Positions 15,774-23,542 of a stretch of DNA of 32,989 nucleotides are shown piece after piece. Where the stretch lies: NCBI GenBank assembly GCA_947472885.1, contig CANJBX010000042.1, forward strand, positions 1 to 32,989, read 5' to 3'. The position numbers and the translations under genes were made by a program. Under the pieces are notes generated by a model. The model was not told the DNA's origin, did not search any database, and was given only the letters and a program-made list of their open reading frames with translations. This stretch comes from Hyphomicrobiaceae bacterium. Lineage in GTDB: Bacteria; Pseudomonadota; Alphaproteobacteria; Rhizobiales; Xanthobacteraceae. Each line of letters opens with the position of its first letter. The stretch's first letter is position 1.

Positions 15774-16730
15774 ATGTTTAGCTGCGCCATTCTCGACGAC
15801 TACCAGGACGCGGCGCTGTCACGTGGCAGCTTTGAGCGGCTGAAGGGGCGCGTCGAATTCACGGTGCTGCGCGAGCATATCGCAGACACGGGCGTCCTCT
15901 GCGCGACCTTGCAGCCATTCGACATCATCGTCATCATGCGCGAACGCACCCGCTTCGACGCCGAGCGGCTTTCATCGCTGCCGCAACTCAAGCTGCTGAT
16001 CACGACGGGAGCACGCAACGCTTCCGTCGATCTGGAAGCTGCGAAAGCACAGGGGATCGTGGTCTGCGGCACGGACGGTTTTGGCGGTTCGACCGCCGAA
16101 CTGACCTGGGGCCTGCTGCTGGCGCACATGCGCCAAATCCCGCGCGAGTATACAAATTTCCAGGCGGACGGCCCCTGGCAATTATCAGTCGGACGCGACC
16201 TGCGCGGGCTGACGCTTGGCGTTATCGGACTTGGCGCACTCGGCACACGGGTCGCGAGCATCGGCAAGGCGTTCGGAATGAAGGTGCTGGGCTGGAGCCG
16301 CAGCAACACACCTGAGCGATCGCAGGCGCTTGATGTCGGTTATTGCGCGGGGCTGGATGACCTTCTTGCCGCCAGCGATGTCGTTTCAATTCATATTCCG
16401 CTCAACGACGATACGCGCGGCCTGATTAATGCGCGGCGGCTCGGGCGGATGAAGAAGGACGCGGTGCTGGTCAACACATCCCGCGGGCCGATTGTCGATG
16501 AAGCCGCGCTGGTCGCGGCGCTTCGCGATAGCACGCTTGGCGGCGTCTGCCTTGATGTGTTCGACCAGGAACCGCTGCCAACAGCACACCCCCTCAGAAC
16601 GTTACCCAACGTCACCGCCACGCCGCATCTGGGTTATGTCACAGAGAATGGTTACCGCGCCTACTTCAAGGGTGTCGTCGAGGCCATCGAAGGCTGGCTG
16701 AACAACAGCCCTGTCCGCCGGATTACCTAG
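15774..16730 (+). CDS. D-2-hydroxyacid dehydrogenase (NAD-dependent)
   Basis: This 318-residue protein belongs to the D-isomer-specific 2-hydroxyacid dehydrogenase family (D-glycerate, hydroxypyruvate and phosphoglycerate dehydrogenase relatives). The NAD-binding motif GLGALGTRVASIGKAFG lies mid-protein. The catalytic residues are visible: Arg of NTSRGPIVDEAAL, Glu of FDQEPLP and His of TPHLGYVTE. ATG 15774 begins MFSCAILDDYQDAAL, a normal family start; ATG 15762 four codons upstream is possible. It reduces a 2-keto acid or oxidises a D-2-hydroxyacid. It follows LivF closely, so it may act on the imported substrate or on an overflow keto acid (inference). The 202-base gap after it carries two hairpins. 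Confidence 0.9.
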   Translation: MFSCAILDDYQDAALSRGSFERLKGRVEFTVLREHIADTGVLCATLQPFDIIVIMRERTRFDAERLSSLPQLKLLITTGARNASVDLEAAKAQGIVVCGTDGFGGSTAELTWGLLLAHMRQIPREYTNFQADGPWQLSVGRDLRGLTLGVIGLGALGTRVASIGKAFGMKVLGWSRSNTPERSQALDVGYCAGLDDLLAASDVVSIHIPLNDDTRGLINARRLGRMKKDAVLVNTSRGPIVDEAALVAALRDSTLGGVCLDVFDQEPLPTAHPLRTLPNVTATPHLGYVTENGYRAYFKGVVEAIEGWLNNSPVRRIT

Positions 16731-16759
16731 CCTTCCGGGTAGCAGCCTGAGAATCCATC

Positions 16760-16783
16760 CCTGATTTGGCAAAGCCGATCAGG
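16760..16783 (+). terminator. Stem-loop after the dehydrogenase gene, terminator-like without a T-run
   Basis: Bases 16760-16770 pair with 16774-16783 (CCTGAT / ATCAGG outer stem, GGC-AAA-GCC tip, one bulged T and one T-G wobble). The result is a stem of about ten pairs with a three-base loop, 29 bases after the dehydrogenase stop. No T-tract follows, so if it ends transcription it is not a textbook intrinsic terminator. Its last two bases are shared with the next hairpin. Confidence 0.4.
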
Positions 16784-16823
16784 AATGCGGAACCCGTCTT
16801 GCAATCGCAAGATGCAGCATTCC
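16782..16823. repeat. Two-tier inverted repeat between the dehydrogenase and acyl-CoA synthetase genes
   Basis: An outer 7-bp stem (GGAATGC 16782-16788 with GCATTCC 16817-16823) encloses an inner 6-bp stem (TCTTGC 16797-16802, loop AATC, GCAAGA 16807-16812). Asymmetric internal loops of 8 and 4 bases separate them. It overlaps the previous hairpin by two bases. It could be an operator, a leader-RNA structure or a relict repeat; no T-run follows. Confidence 0.45.
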
Positions 16824-16932
16824 TTGCACGCAAACCGCATCTGACACTGGAGCAATGTATGAGTTAATCGCTTTGCAGGCGCACCCGGCTGGCTAATATG
16901 CCCCAAATTTTTAGCCAACCATCGGGACCATC

Positions 16933-19038
16933 ATGAAGACAGTTGTAGAAATGCTGATGCGCCCGGCCTCCGTCGTGATCGTCGGAATGTCCTCCAAGGC
17001 CGGAAGCGCCGGCCACATGGTCCTCAACAACCTCAAGTTCAACGATTTCAAAGGCGCAATCCACCTTGTTGGCCGTAGCGGCGGCAACGTCGATGGTATC
17101 CTGGTTCTCCCGACCATCGATGAACTGCCCGAAGGTATCGACGTCGCAGTGTTCACACTTCCCGCCTCCGGCGTGAAAGAAGCGCTGGAAGGCTGCGTGC
17201 GGCGGCGTGTAAAAGCGGCCGTGATCTTCTCGTCGGGCTTTGCCGAAGTCGGCGAACGCGCCGCGCAGGAAGAACTCTCGCGCATCGCGCGTGAGGGCAA
17301 TGTCGCCATCCTCGGCCCCAACTGCCTTGGCTACACCAACTACGTCGATGGCGTGGTGATCGGATTCACCGGCGCGGCGAAAGTGCCGGTAATCGACTCC
17401 GACCGCGATCCGGCCATCGCAATCGTGTCCCAGAGCGGCGGCCTCGCCGGCCATATCCGACAGGCGCTTGCCGCCCGCGATATTCCAACATCCTACAACG
17501 TCTCGACCGGCAACGAGGCGGGCCTCGGCCTCGCCGAGTTCATCGACTTCTTCTCGAATGACGAAAAGACCGAGGCCATCGTCGTCTATGTTGAAGAATT
17601 CCGCCAGACGGAGAAATTCATCGCCGCCGCCGCCCGCGCACGCGACGCCGGAAAGCCGATCCTCATGCTATCGCCCGGCCGCAGCGCCAAGGCGAAGGTC
17701 GCGGTCTCCTCGCATACCGGCGCGCTCGCCGGCGATTATGCCCTGATGCGCACTATCGTCACCCACTCGGGCATTGCGCTGGTCGATACGCTTGACGAGT
17801 TGGTCGATACCACCGAAATCCTGGCGCGCTTTCCCAATCCGCCCACGCAGGGGCCCGCGGTCATGACCTTCTCCGGTGCCTTCTGCGCGCTGGCCTATGA
17901 TTTCTACGAAGAACTTGGATTGGAAATTCCCGCGCTGTCGCCGGAGACCGAGGCCTATCTCAAGCCAATCGTGCCGTCTTTCATTCCGCCGAAGAATCCG
18001 CTCGACCTCGGCACCGCGACGCTGTGGCAGCCGGAGCTAATGGAGATCGGCCCGAAGGCGCTACTCGACGATCCCGCGCTCGGCGGTCTCGTGATCTCGG
18101 CGCCGGTCGGCACCAATCCCGCATTGTCGATGAAGTACCTCAACTACCTCATCGCAGGCACCAAGGGCAGCGCGAAGCCGATGATCTATGCGCCGCTCGG
18201 CGACCGCGCGCCCCTGCCCGAGGAATTCCTCGATCTCGCGCGCGAGCACCGCATGATGATTTCGCGCTCGGCGGATCGCAGCATGCGCGCGATGGCGCAG
18301 GCGACCTTGCATGCGCGTTCGCGCGAGCGCGCGAAGGGTTCCGTGAAACACGCGCCGTTCACCAACCTGCCCAAGCTCGGCAGCGGCACCCAGCCCGAAT
18401 GGCTCGGCAAGCAGTTCCTCGCCGCCGCCGGCGTTCGCATTCCGGACGGTGCGCTGACCAAGACGGTCGATGAAGCCGCGACGCTGGCAAAAAAGATCGG
18501 CTTCCCTGTCGTGCTCAAGGCACAGGCCGGCGCACTCGCGCACAAGACCGAAGCCGGCGGCGTAATCCTCAACATCAGGGACGACGCAGGTTTGCGCAGC
18601 GCCTGGCAGACGCTGCACGACAATATCAAGAAGCATCAGCCCGACCTGAAGCTCGACGGCGTGCTGGTCGAGAAGATGGCGGCCAAGGGCCTCGAACTCG
18701 TCATCGGCGCAAAGCGCGATCCGCTGTGGGGTCCAGTCGTGCTGGTCGGCCTCGGCGGCATCTGGGTCGAGGCGCTCGGCGATGTGCGCCTGCTGCCGCC
18801 TGACCTTTCCGAAAAAGCAATTGTCGATGAGCTGATGAAGCTGCGGACATCAAAGCTCCTTAAGGGGTTCCGCGGCTCGCCCGCCGTCGATGTGGCGGCA
18901 GTGGCAAAGACCGTTTCGCTCGTCGGCCGCATCATGACGACGGTGCCGGAGATTACGGAAATCGACATCAACCCGGTGTTCGCGCACGGCGCCGGCGAAG
19001 GCGTTACCGCGGTCGATGCGCTGATCGTGACGAAGTAG
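16933..19038 (+). CDS. NDP-forming acyl-CoA synthetase (acetate-CoA ligase family, fused alpha-beta)
   Basis: This 701-residue protein joins the alpha and beta parts of ADP-forming acyl-CoA synthetases. In order there is a CoA-binding Rossmann domain (about 10-135; ends GPNCLGYTN), succinyl-CoA-ligase-like flavodoxin domains (about 155-450; VSQSGGLAGHI), and a C-terminal ATP-grasp domain (about 480-700; GFPVVLKAQAGALAHKTEAGGV, EIDINPVFA). The phosphorylated histidine is probably H261 in SSHTGALAG. The enzyme interconverts acyl-CoA plus ADP and Pi with acid plus ATP. Members in aromatic clusters include feruloyl-CoA and pimeloyl-CoA type synthetases, so an aromatic or dicarboxylic acid is possible. 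ATG 16933 has GGGA 6 bases upstream. The SnoaL-like gene follows after 25 bases. Confidence 0.9.
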   Translation: MKTVVEMLMRPASVVIVGMSSKAGSAGHMVLNNLKFNDFKGAIHLVGRSGGNVDGILVLPTIDELPEGIDVAVFTLPASGVKEALEGCVRRRVKAAVIFSSGFAEVGERAAQEELSRIAREGNVAILGPNCLGYTNYVDGVVIGFTGAAKVPVIDSDRDPAIAIVSQSGGLAGHIRQALAARDIPTSYNVSTGNEAGLGLAEFIDFFSNDEKTEAIVVYVEEFRQTEKFIAAAARARDAGKPILMLSPGRSAKAKVAVSSHTGALAGDYALMRTIVTHSGIALVDTLDELVDTTEILARFPNPPTQGPAVMTFSGAFCALAYDFYEELGLEIPALSPETEAYLKPIVPSFIPPKNPLDLGTATLWQPELMEIGPKALLDDPALGGLVISAPVGTNPALSMKYLNYLIAGTKGSAKPMIYAPLGDRAPLPEEFLDLAREHRMMISRSADRSMRAMAQATLHARSRERAKGSVKHAPFTNLPKLGSGTQPEWLGKQFLAAAGVRIPDGALTKTVDEAATLAKKIGFPVVLKAQAGALAHKTEAGGVILNIRDDAGLRSAWQTLHDNIKKHQPDLKLDGVLVEKMAAKGLELVIGAKRDPLWGPVVLVGLGGIWVEALGDVRLLPPDLSEKAIVDELMKLRTSKLLKGFRGSPAVDVAAVAKTVSLVGRIMTTVPEITEIDINPVFAHGAGEGVTAVDALIVTK

Positions 19039-19063
19039 CCATCCTCATACGGGAAAATCGGTC

Positions 19064-19432
19064 ATGCAAAACACAATAGCAGCGGTCCTGGATCTGGAAG
19101 CGCGGCGATGCGCGGCACTCGCCGGGCGGGACGCATCAGCCCTGAGCGCGTTGTTTGCCGACAGCTACGTGCATTGCCATGCGAACGGCGTAATCCAGGA
19201 CAAGGCGGAGATGCTCGCCTATACAGCCGAGCATCCACGCACGGTAGAGCCGCGTACACCGAAGGTCCGCATCTTTGGCGACACCGCAGTCATTACCGGA
19301 GAAATGGTCAACCGCGTCGAGAAGCAAGGCGCGGAGCCCACGCTAAGCCGGTTGTTTGTCACGCAGGTCGCGAGCTGCCTTGAAGGCGAATGGAAATTCG
19401 TCTCTTTCCAGTCAACACGCGCCGCGGCCTGA
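19064..19432 (+). CDS. SnoaL/NTF2-like (DUF4440-type) small protein
   Basis: This 122-residue protein looks like a single cone-shaped NTF2-fold domain. An N-terminal helix pair, VLDLEARRCAALAGRDASAL, is followed by LFADSYVHCHANG, a typical SnoaL-like strand with a His, then DKAEMLAY, VRIFGDTAVITGEM and the last strand pair ending WKFVSFQSTR. Such proteins act as isomerases, dehydratases, cyclases or ligand-binding proteins, and the family does not allow a choice here. It lies 25 bases after the acyl-CoA synthetase and probably shares its transcript. Confidence 0.82.
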   Translation: MQNTIAAVLDLEARRCAALAGRDASALSALFADSYVHCHANGVIQDKAEMLAYTAEHPRTVEPRTPKVRIFGDTAVITGEMVNRVEKQGAEPTLSRLFVTQVASCLEGEWKFVSFQSTRAAA

Positions 19433-19532
19433 GCTTCTCCGCCCAAGGCAACGCACCGCCCTCGCCCGATGCGTGCGAACCAACGGCATCCGTGCCTGCG
19501 TGAATGGCGGTTACGCCGCGTTACTTTGTCCT

Positions 19533-19557
19533 GGAACAGGAACCCGCGCAGCGCGTT
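19533..19557 (+). promoter_or_regulatory. EcfG-type general stress promoter (GGAAC-N16-CGTT)
   Basis: GGAAC at 19533-19537 and CGTT at 19554-19557 are separated by exactly 16 bases. This matches the established consensus of alphaproteobacterial EcfG (general stress response) promoters. It lies directly before the small iron-permease-family gene. Transcription would begin around 19563-19566, at or next to ATG 19566, so the transcript would be leaderless or translation would begin at a downstream codon. Confidence 0.7.
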
Positions 19558-19565
19558 ACCTCCCA

Positions 19566-19898
19566 ATGGAGATCGCCCAAGGCCGCCATTTGTTGACTCA
19601 TCTGGGTGTGCTGACGTCACGCCCGGCCGCGTTCATTGTATTCGTCATTTACGCAATCGCATGGGCTACGTTCGGGCATCTCGATTGGCACTCCGTAGCT
19701 ACGCTCGCGACCTGGGCCATGACGCTGTTCATCCAGCGGGCCGAACACCGCGATACGCAGGCCATTCATGCAAAACTCGATGAATTGCTGAAGGTGAATG
19801 TCGATGCCCGCAACGAACTCATGGGTGTAGATGATAAGGACGCCGAGGAAGTCGAAAAGGAGCGAGAGCGCATGAAAGTCACCCCAGCGTCTGCCTAG
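19566..19898 (+). CDS. Small membrane protein of the low-affinity iron permease family
   Basis: From ATG 19566 the product is 110 residues. It has two hydrophobic helices (about 24-40 and 46-60; RPAAFIVFVIYAIAWATFG and HSVATLATWAMTLFIQR) followed by the conserved cytoplasmic stretch RAEHRDTQAIHAKLDELLK and an acidic, charged tail, EEVEKERERMK. This matches the bacterial low-affinity iron permease (Fet4-related) domain proteins. Iron transport has not been shown for such short versions, so the name is a family label only. The EcfG-type promoter ends 8 bases before this ATG; a TTG at 19590 with AAGG 7 bases upstream is an alternative start. Its stop overlaps the convergent nitronate-monooxygenase-like gene by 4 bases (CTAG). 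Confidence 0.8.
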   Translation: MEIAQGRHLLTHLGVLTSRPAAFIVFVIYAIAWATFGHLDWHSVATLATWAMTLFIQRAEHRDTQAIHAKLDELLKVNVDARNELMGVDDKDAEEVEKERERMKVTPASA

Positions 19899-20815
19899 GC
19901 GCGCGCCTGAAATCGCGCGACCGCCGTTTTATAGTCGCGCTCCAGCGTATCGACGACGGCTGCCATCGGCTCGATCGCCTTGCTCGCGTGCAGCCCCTGC
20001 CCGGCAGCCCAGGTATCGCGCCAGCGTTTGTGCGCCGTCTCCGGCGTATAATCACGGCCGGGCTTGCCCGAAAGCGTTTCAAGATCGATTCCGCAGGCGA
20101 CCAGGCTCGGCTTCAGCCATGATGCCGCCGTGCCGGTAATCGCCGAACTGACGATCAGATCGTCGGGCCCGCAATCGACAATCATTTGCTTATAGGGGTC
20201 CACGGCCCGGCTTTCCGCCGTCGGCAGGAAGCGCGTGCCGATATAGGCGAAGTCGGCGCCTGCCGCGATAGCGCCTGCTATGCCCGCGCCACCGGAAATC
20301 CCGCCCCCGATCACCAAGGGTCCGTCGAAGAACTCGCGTACCGCCGAAATGAAGGCGAATGGTGAAAAATGCCCGGTATGGCCGCCGGCACCTGCTGCGA
20401 TACATACGAGACCATCCGCGCCCGCAGCGACTGCCTTCTTCGCAAGATTGATGTTGACGACATCGGCGAACACCAGACCGCCGTAGCCGTGGACCACTTC
20501 AACTGCGGGTTTCGGACTGCCGAGCGCCGTAATGACCAGCGGCGGCTGGTAGGTCTTCACGAGTGCGAGATCGGCCGGCAGGCGTGTGTTGGTCGAATGG
20601 GTGATGAGATTGGTGGCCCAGGGCGCCGACGTTGTATCGAGGCCCTCCACGATGGCGGCCATCCAGGTTTCAAGTTCGGCCACTGTGCGGCAGTTCGGCG
20701 TCGGGAATGAGCCAACGATGCCGGCCCTGCAAGCGGCAATCACCATCTCCGGCCCGGAGATGAGAAACATCGGGGCCGCGATAACCGGGAGACGCAGTTT
20801 GTGGGGAAATTGCAT
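19895..20815 (-). CDS. Nitronate monooxygenase-like FMN enzyme (NPD/2-nitropropane dioxygenase family)
   Basis: This 306-residue TIM-barrel flavoprotein shows LPVIAAPMFLISGPEMVIA at the N-terminus, DGLVCIAAGAGGHTGHFSP with the family GGH motif, and PLVIGGGISGGAGIAGAIAAG plus FAYIGTRFL for the FMN phosphate. The family oxidises alkyl nitronates, but many members are FMN oxidoreductases or enoyl reductases of unknown substrate, so denitration is not assured. ATG 20815 lies 1 base beyond the thiolase stop (TGA-T-ATG arrangement); the frame is open to 20836. It is third in the operon carotenoid oxygenase - thiolase - this gene, and probably detoxifies or reduces an intermediate of that pathway (inference). 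Confidence 0.85.
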   Translation of the reverse strand: MQFPHKLRLPVIAAPMFLISGPEMVIAACRAGIVGSFPTPNCRTVAELETWMAAIVEGLDTTSAPWATNLITHSTNTRLPADLALVKTYQPPLVITALGSPKPAVEVVHGYGGLVFADVVNINLAKKAVAAGADGLVCIAAGAGGHTGHFSPFAFISAVREFFDGPLVIGGGISGGAGIAGAIAAGADFAYIGTRFLPTAESRAVDPYKQMIVDCGPDDLIVSSAITGTAASWLKPSLVACGIDLETLSGKPGRDYTPETAHKRWRDTWAAGQGLHASKAIEPMAAVVDTLERDYKTAVARFQARA

Positions 20816-20816
20816 A

Positions 20817-21986
20817 TCAGTTGACCCGCTCGACAATCATTGCAGCGCCGATGCCGGATGCGCCCGAAGCAACCACAAGACCGCGCGACCCGCCGGAAGT
20901 CTCCAGCGCATCGAGCAGGGTAGACAGCAGGATCGCGCCGGATGCGCCGAGCGGATGGCCCTTGGCAAGATGGCCGCCAAGCGCGTTGACCTTTGCAGGG
21001 TCGGCGTCGCGGTCGCGCAGGAACATCGCAATCGTAACCGCGAACGCTTCCATGAACTCGATGCGGTCCATATCCCTGAGCGACAATCCGGCCCGCTTCA
21101 GCGCCCTGTCCATCGCGGAAAATCCCGCCGTAAGCGATGCGCGAGGATCACCGCCCGCTTCGGCATAGGCGAGGATTTTTGCGCGAGGTCTGCCGCCATC
21201 GCCGCCGATAAAGGCAAGGCCCGCGCCGTCCGAGACAGGTGGCGCGTGCGCAATCGTATGGCGATGGTCGATTTCGCGGTCGCCGACGACCGCTTTATAG
21301 GCGGCGGCTACTTCACCAAATGCCGGCTGCAAGGCCGCCAGCGACTGCGCGTTGGTCGATGCCCGCACGGCTTCGTCGCGCTCGAGTGCAGGAGAGCCGT
21401 CTTCGCGAAGCACGGGAATGCGCGAGCGTTGCGCTTTGGCGTCGGCCTCCGCCGCCGCGGCCTTCTGGTGCGATGTCACCGTAACAGCATCGAGTTCCGC
21501 GCGGGATACGTTGTTGTCCATTGCCAGCATGTCGGCAGCAACCACCACCGGCATGTAGCGCGCGGCCGGCGGCAGCGCCGTCTCGGAATAGAACGCCGCC
21601 TTGTCGCCCATGAAAGAAACGCGCGACATGCTTTCGACGCCGCCCGCAAGGGCAAAATCGACCTGGCCGGCGGCGACGGCATTCGCAGCCTGGCCAATCG
21701 CGGTCAGGCCGGAGACGCAATAATTATTGATCGTGTAAGCAGGCGTTTCATCGGCAATTCCGGCGCGAAACTTCGAGACCAGGGCAATGTTGCCGCCCTG
21801 CGCACCGATCTGCCCGACACAGCCCAGCGCCAGCAGGCCGGCGCGCTTTCGCACGTCACCAACGCGCTCGCCGAGCGCATCGACCAATCCCGCGACGAGA
21901 TCCTGCGGTTTGATCGCGGCAAGCGATCCGTCGGCACGCGCCTTGCCGCGCGGCGTGCGCACCGCATCGTGGATGTAGACCGCCAT
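20817..21986 (-). CDS. Thiolase-family protein with altered active site
   Basis: This 389-residue protein aligns over its whole length with type II thiolases. The nucleophilic cysteine is present (C90 in NNYCVSGLTAIG), followed by ALAGGVESMS, and the His of GHPLGASG (H344) is present. Two other canonical residues are changed. The Asn of the NEAF motif is Met (FMEAF, M312), and the second catalytic Cys of the C-x-G-G-G-x-G motif is Ser (ASGASGIG, S374). The codons are ATG and TCG, each at least two changes from Asn or Cys, so single sequencing errors do not explain them. The usual GNAS-type loop is also divergent (AHAPPVSDGAG). It could cleave or condense an unusual 3-ketoacyl-CoA, or perform a reaction needing only the acyl-Cys step. 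It begins 6 bases after the carotenoid oxygenase stop. Confidence 0.85.
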   Translation of the reverse strand: MAVYIHDAVRTPRGKARADGSLAAIKPQDLVAGLVDALGERVGDVRKRAGLLALGCVGQIGAQGGNIALVSKFRAGIADETPAYTINNYCVSGLTAIGQAANAVAAGQVDFALAGGVESMSRVSFMGDKAAFYSETALPPAARYMPVVVAADMLAMDNNVSRAELDAVTVTSHQKAAAAEADAKAQRSRIPVLREDGSPALERDEAVRASTNAQSLAALQPAFGEVAAAYKAVVGDREIDHRHTIAHAPPVSDGAGLAFIGGDGGRPRAKILAYAEAGGDPRASLTAGFSAMDRALKRAGLSLRDMDRIEFMEAFAVTIAMFLRDRDADPAKVNALGGHLAKGHPLGASGAILLSTLLDALETSGGSRGLVVASGASGIGAAMIVERVN

Positions 21987-21992
21987 TGCGCG

Positions 21993-23429
21993 TCAGGCCG
22001 AAATCTGCGCGCCGGGCGCCCAGGTCGCGTGGAAGCCCGCGGGCACGCGGCACGGCAAGATCACGCGGCCTATTGGGCCGGCTGCGATGTCCCTGGCGTT
22101 GAGAATTTCGACTTCGGAATTTCCGGTGTTCTCGTTGACCGTGAACGATACGACGTAACCATCGTCCTCGCCTGTCGTTCCGACGCGCTGCGCAAAGGCA
22201 GGTTCGGAGCCGAAAACACCCTTGGCATATTTGTAAGTCTGGCAAGCGCCGGTGCCGAGATCGTACTTATAGATGCCATCAAATTTCAGCGTTTCGGAAT
22301 TCGGCAGCGACACGTTGTATGAGTAGCGCGATTTGCGGCCGGTGAATTCATTATTGATAACGGGAAATTCGCCGAGCTTGTCGTCGAGTTGCCGTGACTT
22401 GATCGTTCCGGTCTTCATATTCATGCGCCATTCGACCGGAACAGCGTGCAGCGCAAGCACCGCAGCCATCGGCGCGTAAGGACCGTAGGCCGGGTTGGGG
22501 CGCAAATTGTTCGGGATCATCTTGCAGGCATGCATGACAACCTCGTCGCCCTCCTCCCAGGAATTCGCAACGTGATAGATGTAGCAAGGCTCGGCCTCGA
22601 ACCACTTGATGTCGGCGCCGTTGCCGTTACGCGGGGCAACGCCGAACCGCGCGGGGCGGTCATGCTGCTCGATGCGCCAAAGATTCTTCCGCAGCCCCGC
22701 CTCCGAGAACACTACCGGCAAATCATGCAGGATGACGTAATTCTCAGTCAGCCCCATGTCGTGCGGCAGACGCGGCCCCGCCAGTTCGACGCGCTGAAAA
22801 TTCTTCAGCTCGTTGTTCTTATCGACGATGCCGTATGTCATCCACGGCTCGTACAGCGCATAATCGAAGAACGCGAACTCGCCGTTCCTGGTATCGACCT
22901 TGCCGTGGGCGGAGACGTGGCGCGGCAGTTTGCCGCCAAAATTTTCATTGCCGATGGTTTTCAGCGTGCGGGCATCGACACGCACCGGCTTGCCGCTGAT
23001 GTACCACAGCGCCATCAGCGAACCGTTGTGGAACACGAGATCGGTGTTCGCCGTGTCCTTGTAGACAAGGTCGCGATTGCGATTGGCTGGCAGCAGCACG
23101 CCGCCCGCGTCGAGCGTACCGGCAAGCTCGGCCTTGTAATCGTCCGTACGGATATAGGCGTTACGATACTCGGCCTTGCCGTTCTCGAAATAGATCGAGT
23201 GGATCATACCGTCGCCATCGAACCAGTGATGCAGGTTCGTCGGCTCATGGACCGGGTTCGGTCCGTTGCGGCAATACGCACCGAACAGATCGCGCGGCAC
23301 TTCGCCGACAACCTTGCAATCGACGACGGTCGTCTCCTGCGTCGCCGGCTTGAAGATGCCGTTGAGGTAGGGATTGATCTCAACCAGACTGGCGGACTGC
23401 ACGGAGTCCATGGGCACGGTCTCGTTCAT
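21993..23429 (-). CDS. Carotenoid cleavage oxygenase family protein (RPE65/lignostilbene dioxygenase-like)
   Basis: This 478-residue protein is a seven-bladed-propeller non-heme iron dioxygenase. The four iron-binding histidines can be assigned: H175 (HVSAHGKVD), H223 (LPHDMGLTENYVILHD), H286 (YIYHVANSW) and H467 (AGFHATW). Other marks are YCRNGPNP and HHWFDGDGMIH. The family splits C=C bonds in carotenoids, stilbenes or phenylpropenes such as isoeugenol to give aldehydes or ketones; bacterial members next to CoA-pathway genes often act on lignin-type stilbenes. ATG 23429 has GGGAGG 6 bases upstream; the longer frame to 23519 is not protein-like. It heads the operon with thiolase and nitronate-monooxygenase-like genes and diverges from the tandem HxlR regulator, its likely controller. 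Confidence 0.9.
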   Translation of the reverse strand: MNETVPMDSVQSASLVEINPYLNGIFKPATQETTVVDCKVVGEVPRDLFGAYCRNGPNPVHEPTNLHHWFDGDGMIHSIYFENGKAEYRNAYIRTDDYKAELAGTLDAGGVLLPANRNRDLVYKDTANTDLVFHNGSLMALWYISGKPVRVDARTLKTIGNENFGGKLPRHVSAHGKVDTRNGEFAFFDYALYEPWMTYGIVDKNNELKNFQRVELAGPRLPHDMGLTENYVILHDLPVVFSEAGLRKNLWRIEQHDRPARFGVAPRNGNGADIKWFEAEPCYIYHVANSWEEGDEVVMHACKMIPNNLRPNPAYGPYAPMAAVLALHAVPVEWRMNMKTGTIKSRQLDDKLGEFPVINNEFTGRKSRYSYNVSLPNSETLKFDGIYKYDLGTGACQTYKYAKGVFGSEPAFAQRVGTTGEDDGYVVSFTVNENTGNSEVEILNARDIAAGPIGRVILPCRVPAGFHATWAPGAQISA

Positions 23430-23497
23430 GGCATGCCTCCCGATATATGCGCGCCCCGGAACGCGCCGGGACTGCGTCACCCAGAATGCTACGCGGC

Positions 23498-23520
23498 TAA
23501 GTATCTTTATGCAAGTCACT
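23498..23520. promoter_or_regulatory. Candidate HxlR operator between the carotenoid oxygenase and HxlR genes
   Basis: An AT-rich stretch in an otherwise GC-rich gap contains TAAGTATC and CAAGTCACT arms around TTTATG. HxlR-type regulators commonly bind such partly symmetric ACTT/AAGT sites in divergent promoters. It ends 22 bases before the HxlR ATG, suiting autoregulation. Recognition is from general pattern, not from an alignment. Confidence 0.4.
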
Positions 23521-23542
23521 GAAAGTGCGCTATCACAGCCAA

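Noticed and set aside
20586-22322. 578-codon plus-strand open frame
   Set aside because: It lies antisense to the thiolase and its neighbours, is rich in Arg/His/Gly without domain character, and is explained by GC-rich codon bias of the real minus-strand genes.
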